Assembly: GCA_028622995.1 (NCBI GenBank)
Contig: JAJQJQ010000005.1
Coordinates: 682,001 to 746,000 of the forward strand
DNA from: Panagrolaimus kolymaensis
Lineage: Eukaryota > Nematoda > Chromadorea > Rhabditida > Panagrolaimidae
Length of the DNA: 64,000 bases
Direction: 5' to 3'
Under the pieces are notes generated by a model. It made no database searches. It worked only from the letters and a program-made list of their open reading frames with translations, and had not been told where the DNA came from. This document shows positions 12,201-21,200 of the stretch, in pieces (the stretch's first letter is position 1; the number at the start of each line of letters is the position of its first letter). A program made the position numbers and the translations under genes.

Positions 12201-15200
12201 ACTGGAAGCCTCCTCAGAAATACACCAACTCAAGCTCATTCATCGCCTGCAAGAAACTCTCCTACGTTCATCTCAAATGAAGCTGTAACTGATTTAGAAT
12301 CTCCTCGTCGAACTGTATCTCAACATGGAACGGCTGATCGTATGGAAGATGGAATTAATGTTCAATCAACTCCTGGTAGAGCAACTGCTACTCCTGAACG
12401 ACGTCGTACTGGAAGAAAGACAACTCAAACGAAGTTCCTTGATCCTGATCCAAGAAAGAAAACTTATGGCTATGCTGCTCCACGACGCTAATGGTTCAAC
12501 GAACTCCGCCTATTGTTTGTTAGTTACTGTTAGTTAATTTTATTGTAATTGTTAAGCTAAGCTTATTTATTGAGGGTGGAAGAGTGTTGCAACCGCACAC
12601 CTGTTTAAAGAGTGCTGAGTCTCGACACGCTTGTCTTGCATCGCTGCTCGCTTCCATTGCCCACTCTCGCTGGTTTAGCCTTTGCTAGTTTTGTTATCTG
12701 TTGTTGTTCTGTAATTTGTGCTGTCAAGCCAGAATAAATATAAACCTTATTCCTTGTTGTATCTAAGGTTACAACACTCCTCCACAAATGATTAGAATAA
12801 AGAGAATAATAAGAATCCAGAACAATAAGGCACCATCACCATTGCTTCGTTTAGCACGTAAATGAGGTTTGTTTTCTTCAATAAGTAATGGCCCATCACC
12901 AGCTTTCAATGTTGTAGCATTAGCATCTCCAAATTGTTTGACAGCTTGAGTTTGATTCTTGTTGAACATAGATTCTAACGATTCGTTCATTCCATGATTG
13001 ACATGTTCTTTGATTGGATGATGTGTTTCACTTTGACCATCAGCATTGTTGTTGATATGACCAGAAGTTGTTGTTGCAAGAGTAAGAAGAGCGCAGAAAA
13101 TCAAGGAAAATTTCATCCAGATTTTTGTCGTCGTTGTCGATACTTCAAAGAAAGTGAAATAAGTTGATGAAATTGTCAATCCATTTCTTGTTGAAAACTT
13201 TGGACTGAAAAATGAAGTAAGTATGTAAATTTCTGAGTAAATAATGAATAAGAAATGCTTTATGTAAAATATCATTCTTTATTCAAACAACAACAAATCC
13301 CAATAGTACCAATAATGCAACATAAACAAAAAAGAATAACAACGATAACAATTGCAATAATATATCCACGTTTAAATTTTTCTTTAGCTTCTTCAGTTAA
13401 TTTTGATGAATGTGTTGTTGTTTTTGAAGGTGAATGATGTGGTTCTTTTTGTTGAGTAACATGAGATTCGTTTTTGGTTGTTGTTGAATAATAAGTAGAA
13501 TTTGAAAGATCATAAGTAGCATTGACAAATTCTTGTAAAGGATTTTGAGTAAAAGTTTGAGTTTGATTGGATTGATTTTGATGATTGTTGTCTTCGGTAA
13601 TAAAAGATTCATTCAATGTTTCCATTTTCTTTGGCATAATTTAAAGTTGTTGTTGTTGCAACAGAAAGGAGAATGACGCAGAAAATCAAAGAAAGTTTCA
13701 TCCACATTTTTTGGTTCAATGTTCGAAGCTGAAAACACATACGTACAATGAAAGAAAATTCGAGGCAACAAAAATCAGAAAACAACAGACTAAACTTTCA
13801 TGCATGTTAATTTATTCCTTTGTTCACAAGCAGCAATCTTCCTCTGATTGTGTATGATCTCATATAAATTTGAAGCAAAGTTTTGTAAAGATAATTATAA
13901 ATATTTTATTAGACAATACAATACACACAAAAATAAATTACATAAAACGAAATATTAAAGTTTATTATTACAATATTACGAGAGTTGAGAGACATCATTT
14001 GTTGTTGACCATGAAACCTAAAAATGAACCAAAAATTAGTTAAACAATATATTCATAAAACAAGAGAACTTACGTTGCATTAACAATTACGAGTTTTCGC
14101 TTTGATTTTGTTCATCAACAACTACAACAGGTACTCGTTGAGGTGGAAGTGGTGGTGGCGCTTTGTGTTTTTTTTCACAACGATAAATAGCATATGAAAT
14201 ACCAACGTAGCAAGCGCAACAAAAAGTAATACCAAAAAAAATACCAATGAATGCTCCAATTGATAATCCTTCATCATTTGAACGTTTAGCGCGTAAATGT
14301 TGAAGGTCATGATGTTCTTTTCGATGTTCAGGATCATGTACATTGGTTTTGAATGAAGCAATAACATTACCAAGATTTTTGACAGGAATTTGAGATGCTT
14401 TCAATCCATCAAGAGCTTTGAGATAATCATCATCATTGATACCATAATTACGACCAGATTCATTTTCTTTGATTGTTGGATGACGAGTTTCACTTTGATG
14501 AGATCCATCAGCATTGTTGTTGTTGACATGATTTGAAGTTGTTGTAGTTGCAAAAGCAAAAAGAAGGCAGAGAAGTAAGCTGATTTTCATCCACATTTTT
14601 GAAGAAAGTTAAAAAGCAACAAATGAATGAAAAATTTATGAAGCAAAAAAATTTGTCAGCCTAAAATGAATGAACGAGAAAACGTAAAGAAAAAATTATG
14701 CAAATTTTACAATTTTCACATTAATATTTTCCATTGGTTCTTGCCAAAAAAAAGAGTTAATTCACAGAGCATTCTAGCAGCAAAGATTTATTTCTCTGAA
14801 TAACAACTAATAATCAAAACAAGCTATTGTGGCTTTTGGAATGATAAGGAAGCTTTCTTTATTTACACATACCTGATTAATCACATTTGTGACAAACTTC
14901 TTGTCATGATTTTTGTAAACATGGATTCAAAGATGATAGTTTTTTGAATCGATGTAATTCTCAAATATCCTATCATTCCAAAATTATGTCCGCTTAAAAA
15001 TATTCTTTCATATTTCTGCTTTTAACGAAAGAAGCTCTTGAGTTGCCTAATTTTTGTTTATTATTCAATAAAAATCAGAGAAAACGCTGATTGTAAAAGA
15101 GCAACAAAAAAAAATCAATTTTCAAAGCTTTTGACTAATATTCTCGTTCATTATTTTTTATCCTCAAAAAAATGTTTGACACAAATTTTGTTTATAGATT

Positions 15201-18200
15201 ATTTTATTGATAAAAGTTAAAACATATGTAGTAAAGACATCGTGAATCAAAACCAAAGAAAATTACGAAAAGTTGAAGAGCAGTTTGTTGAAATGAGAAT
15301 CCTAAAAATGTTGCGATAATAAAGGATGTAAAAAATAAATAAAAGCTTACTTTTGTTAAAACATGTTAAGTTGGTTGAACATTATTAGCATATCTTTGAG
15401 CAGGAGGTGGAGCACCAGCAGCAGCAGGTAGAGCATAAGGTGGTGGTGGACCAACAAGAGTAAAAGATTGAGCTTGAGGTTGAAATTGAGGACCAGTAGC
15501 ACTATATTGAATTGGAGGTGGTGGAGGATCCTTTCTCTTAGTTACACAATAAACTGTTACGACAATACCAATAATGGAACCACAGGTACATACAAGACAG
15601 ATAACGAGTACAATAATTCCAACTGTAGCATCATTTCTTTGATATGAATAATCATTATTATAACTATCATAACTATTATAATTATAACGTTTAGCACGAA
15701 GATGATATTTCTTTTGATGTTCAGTAAGAATAGGTCCACTAGCTTTCAATGTATCAGCAAGGTTGGCAGTTTTTGGAAGTGTTTGAGTTTCATGAGTACC
15801 ATAAGGATCAAGTTCTTTGACAGGATGAAGCTTTTGATTTTGAATGTTTTCATTTCTTTCATCAGCATCGGCATGATTGACAAAATCAGAAGAAGATGAA
15901 CTTGTTGCAGCAGCAAAAAGAAGGAAGAGCAATGAAACGTTGAACCACATTTTTGAAGCTTCAAAAAATGGAAGAATGAAGTAATGAAAACTTTTTTGTT
16001 TGTTTTTATGCAGCTCATGATATTTATGCAAATTTTGAAATTTTCACATGAGTGTTATAAAAATTTTTTTGTTTTGATTATTCAAGTGAAAGAAAATTTG
16101 CTAATATTTTTCCAAGTTAATACTCAGCGGAATTTGGGAACCATGAAAGGATAACTAACTGCAACCAAGTGTTTAATCTAACTTTAGTATTCTAAGCTTT
16201 TTGTCATTTGCTAATCCAAAGTCCTATCTGTTTATTTCATTCCCGCTTAATTTTACTTTACAATTTCTGTTTGCAACTAAATAAAGCTATCAAGTTCTTC
16301 AGTTAATGCTTCTTCAAATTCTTAAAGTAAAGCCCCAAGAAAAAAAAACGTTAGACACAATAATTTTTATACATCATTTATTCATTTTACATTAAAGCCA
16401 TTTTACATCAAAACCAAAGAAAAGTATTAGAAGTTGAAAAGAGCATGAAAGTCGAAATTTGAATCCTAAAAAGTGAGAAGGATAAATATGAAGAAAAAAA
16501 AATGTTAATCAAAGACTTACTTTTCAATTTGGTGATGGTCGTTTACTACTTTCGAACACAGTAAATAATACTTGCAATGATGATGATGCAACAGCAAATA
16601 CCAATAATAGGTAAGACGATTACAAGAGCAAGTGCAGTATTACATTGTGCTTTGGTCCAACATTGCAAATTTTCATCCATATAATAACAACTATCTGTAT
16701 AAAGATAAACACCACCACGTTTAGCACGCATATGGTATTTCTTTTGATGTTCATTAAGAAGAGGTCCATCAGCTTTGAATGAATCAGCAACAGCAGCATT
16801 GGCATCTTCAAGCTTCTTGGTTTGATGTTGAGTTGGTGAATGAGTTACAGCGTCAAGCATATGAGCGATCTTCATTACGATGTCATGTTTAGCATCCTTG
16901 TTGAGATTTTTCCAAGCAGCAGCATAAGGACCAAGTTCTTTGACGACAGGATGATGTTGAAGCATGTCTTTGGATCCATCAGCATCGGCATGATTGACAA
17001 GATCAGAAGAAGATGAAGTTGTTGCAGCAGCAAAAAGAAGGAAGAGCAATGAAACGTTAAACCACATTTTTGAAGCTTCAAAAAATGGAAGAATGAAGTA
17101 ATGAAAACTTTTTTGTTTGTTTTTATGCAGCTCATGATTTTTATGCAAATTTTGCAACTTTCACAGGAGCTTGGGAAAAGAATGAATTGTTTTTTTTTGC
17201 TTGATGGCTCGGGTAAAAAAAGGTTTTGTGCAAATTTTACAGACTTATATATATTGTATCAGGGAAGAAGGAGGTTAATTTGCTATTTGCTTCGATATTA
17301 TTTTTTTCTGGTCCATATATATATATTTAGCGAATACCCTGATTTTTTGTGTGCATAGTTGGACGAAGCTTTTATTATCATATTTATCCATAAATAAAGT
17401 TTACTAGGTTGGTAGAAACTTTAAGATGGAGAATAATAAAATGTCGATCTCATTAGCTAAACTCTGTACACTCTTAAGAAAAGTTTACTGGAAAGTATTC
17501 AAACAAAATGATTTTCATTTAAGCAACACAAATTTAGCATTACTCTTTTTTAAAATTAAAAAAATCATGGATATCGTTCGTAACTCTTCCAAAATTTTGA
17601 CTCATTTCTTTCTAATTATTTTTACTTTTATCATCTCCCATCTTTTTTTTTCAGAAACTATTATTTTTTGCAACTGATCTTACACGATGTCAACCAAAAG
17701 TTATTCCACATTATGGTACATTATTACCATCTTCAAATAATATATTGGATTCAAATGGAAATCGAGTTTCATCATTTCCATTTTCAGCTTTTATCGTTGT
17801 TGGTCCACGAGATATTTCTAAACGGTTAGTATTTTTTTAAGTAGTATAATAGTACATTTTTATTTTTATTGTTGCTGCTTACAAACAAATTTTTTGTTGG
17901 GGTTTTTCTCATTTACATGTTGTTGTCCTTCTTTTATCGAGAACAAAATAGTATTTTTTTAAAGTGTTACTCATTAACTCTTTTTTTTGAAATTAACAAC
18001 AAAAAAAGAAAGAAGAGAAAAGAGACAAAATGACACTTTTATTTTCTTCTAAACCCCATGCAAGCCCATACAAATATATATTTCACTACTACTCATTTGC
18101 TTTTTTTTACATACTCTTCTTGTTTTAACTATCTTTTTTTTGGCACCATTTCCATTTTTCTGGGTTTTAATTTGGAAGCATTTTTTTAAAATTAAATTTT

Positions 18201-21200
18201 CTTCTTACTTCCCAAACAAAACAAAAATAAAGGGATTTTTTACTTGCTTTTGAAACAATAACAAAAAAAATTTGGAAGAGAATAAATTAATTGAATAAAT
18301 GAGAGATGGAAAAAAAAAGCTAATCCGTGATTTTTTTTGTTGAGAAAACTAAAAAACGGCAGTGGTTTTTCAGAATACAATCGAGGGTCTTTTTTGCTCT
18401 CAACCTCAAAAGATAGTAATTTTTGGTAGTTGATCGTAATAATTTTTTAAAGTTCACTCACGAATCAAAAATTATTCTAAATTCTTTAAAAGCTAATTCT
18501 GTAAACGAATTTTTATTTTTTGAATGGAGATCTGACATTTTCAATATTTTAGTTTTATGAATCCCAAAAAAATGTTAAAGTTTCCAAAATTTGAAGAGCT
18601 TCTTATTAATCATCAAAACCTTTTTTTTTGCTTCGTTCTTTTCATCAAAAAAGCACTTCGTTATTTTTTTATTTTATTTTCCCCGGAAATGAAAGGGTAC
18701 TTTTGGTCATTTTCTTTTCTTTCAATTCGATTCAATTCGGACACTTACTTATCTATTATTTAATTCTATTTTATTTTCTCATCGTTATTTTTTTTTAAAC
18801 AACAACTAAAACTATTTAAGCGCTAATCAAAAAAATATATATGAAAAAATAGCGACATTTTATTTTGTTCCTTCTTTCATGCATTTTTATTATTTTTATA
18901 CTTACTTAAATTTAAAAACAGACACGAAAAAGCCATTTTAAATTCTTTTTTTATTCGCTCGTTCGTTTTTAGTTTTTCCATCGGCGTTTTTGTCTTGTCG
19001 TTGTTACATGCCTAATTTCTTTTTCTCCATTCTATCATTTTGCTTACTTGCTTTGCCAGACTCGAACACACGAACAACAACAATTCAATTTCGTACTTTG
19101 ATGTTGTATTCCCATCATTTTTTTTTGGAAGTTGAGTTTCTAATTCTTTTTTGTTGGAAATTTCTTATGCCTTTTTATTATTTTTTGTATTAAATTTTAA
19201 GGTTTTTATAACAGATTTATTTTTAAAGTCTTCAAGGATTTTCTGGGTTTTTGTAGTCTGAAGTTTTTAAATAGCAAAGTTTGTCTCAGAGTTTTACTTC
19301 CAGAAAAGTTTAGCTTCATTTACATTTTTGAACTTTGTGGTTTTTAAAAAACTTAATGTTGGAAGAAAAAATGACGACATCATGGAGTTAAAAAAATTGT
19401 TGGCTTTTCCAATTGCAATTGCATATAAATCATAAAGTGTTACATAGAATCTCTTAGAGAACATTTTTTTGATATTTATTTATTAAAATTTCTTATTTTT
19501 GTTTAAAACGAAATCTTCCTATTGTGGTTCTCTGTCATAATTTTGGACTTATTTTTGTAATCAAAAACTTCCAACCTTGCCAAAAAACTGTTTCCTTTAC
19601 CCAGGGCTCGATAGCTGCGAACACGCACTAACTGCAAATTAGCTGCGAATTTTTTTAACGGGGCGCAGGTAGTGCGCAGCCAATTTGCTTAGCTGCGCCT
19701 TTACTGCAAAAATTAGCTGCAAATAGGCTGCGCAGCATTGGTGCACTAACTGCGCACTATCTGCACACTAACTGCGCACTAAATGCAAAAAATGCAGCTA
19801 ATTTATTATGTTTTTAGAATTAATTATTTTGGATAGAAAATCAGGGATTTCACTATAGGGATACTAAATCTATCATTATTACACTTTTCCTGACTATGGG
19901 GACAAAAAAATAATAAGAATCAAGCTATTAACTCGGATTCTTAAAATTTAAAATATTAATTAGATTAGCTGCATTCTTGCACTAACTGCGCAGCTTTAAA
20001 AATAAGCTGCGCATTTACTGCAAAAGTTCGCTGCAAATTCGCTGCGCAGTTAGTGCATTCCGCTTGCAACGAAGGCTGGGGCGCTTATAAGCTTTAACAT
20101 ATTTTTTTTATTACAAAGTTGCAGAGTTTTCTAATCAAAAATTCCATTTATTTCTAAATGAAACTGAAACTTCATGTATTTTTTTATATAACTTATTTTT
20201 CTTTTCTTTCTTTTCTTCATTAACTAAAAAAGTTCCGTTTCCGCATGGTCAATGGCAATTTTACACGCTATCAATGACCGACATTTTTTTGTAAAATGCA
20301 TTCTTTTATTTTTTTCATTTTTATTTGGATTTTTGGATTTTTGAACTTTAGCTTTTTTCCCGTTAACTTATAACTTTCATTTTAAATTAATTTGTGTTCT
20401 CGAATCAAAACTTAAAAACTAAAAAAAAAATTTTGGTTTTACTTTGCCTTGATAACATTTTTTTTGCATCATTTTTTCTTCCCAAAATCCTTAAATGACT
20501 CAAATTTACAAGAAATTATAATTTTGTTTTAGTTTAATGAAGCGTCGCATTATTACTTTCTTCTTTCAACAAAAAATATTTTTTCTTTTAAAGTTAAAAA
20601 AAATACATTCTTTTTTTGGGAAAAAGAAAAACAACAAAAATAGCAGCTTTTGAATTCTTTTTTTAAGAAATAACTAACTAGCCAACAAGCGAGCCCATAA
20701 GAGAATAAAAAACTGAAGAAAAATATAATATAAATTGTTCCTTTTAGCTTTTTTTCTTCCATTCTTTTCTTTCATTTTCATTGTGACAAATAAGCATCTC
20801 ATTTTTTTTACTCAATTGTTTTTTTTTGTGGCAGAAAAAAAGAGAGAGAGAATTGATGGAGATGAATGTTGTTTTTTTTCTTTTTTTTTTTGCCATTGCA
20901 ACAACGTTTAAAAAATATGGGCCAAATAAAATAAAAAAGAGGGGTTTTTTCTTTTGAATTTTTTCTCAATTGACTGTTAATGGAAAAATAAAATCGGGTA
21001 TTTTAAACTAAAATTTTCTAATTTTTAAAAAAGATTTTGAATGTTTCTGAAATTTGTCTTTGTTTATTAATTTTTTTTTGAATTCACCCGATCTTTCTTG
21101 GATCGTCTTCAAAAATAAGAATAAATAAAAAATATTCCGAAAATCAGATTATAAAATTAGCTTTATTCATTCCAGAACCCCAAAGGTTTTTTAAATTCTC

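Larger units (their letters stand above)
6251..12776 (+). mobile_element. LTR retrotransposon-like element (no recognisable gag-pol)
   Basis: Two 192-bp LTRs (6251-6442 and 12585-12776), TG...CA ended and identical base for base on my reading, flanked by the 5-bp duplication CTCCT (6246-6250, 12777-12781). A primer-binding-site-like TGGTGCCGAAAG starts at 6446, and a purine tract GAGGGTGGAAGAG (12572-12584) abuts the right LTR, so the element reads left to right. The 6.1 kb interior shows no reverse transcriptase, integrase or protease. It holds a minus-strand MULE transposase, a plus-strand secreted-protein gene and a 126-aa frame before the purine tract. Identical LTRs imply a recent insertion. 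It split RAKR-family gene C. Confidence 0.88.
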
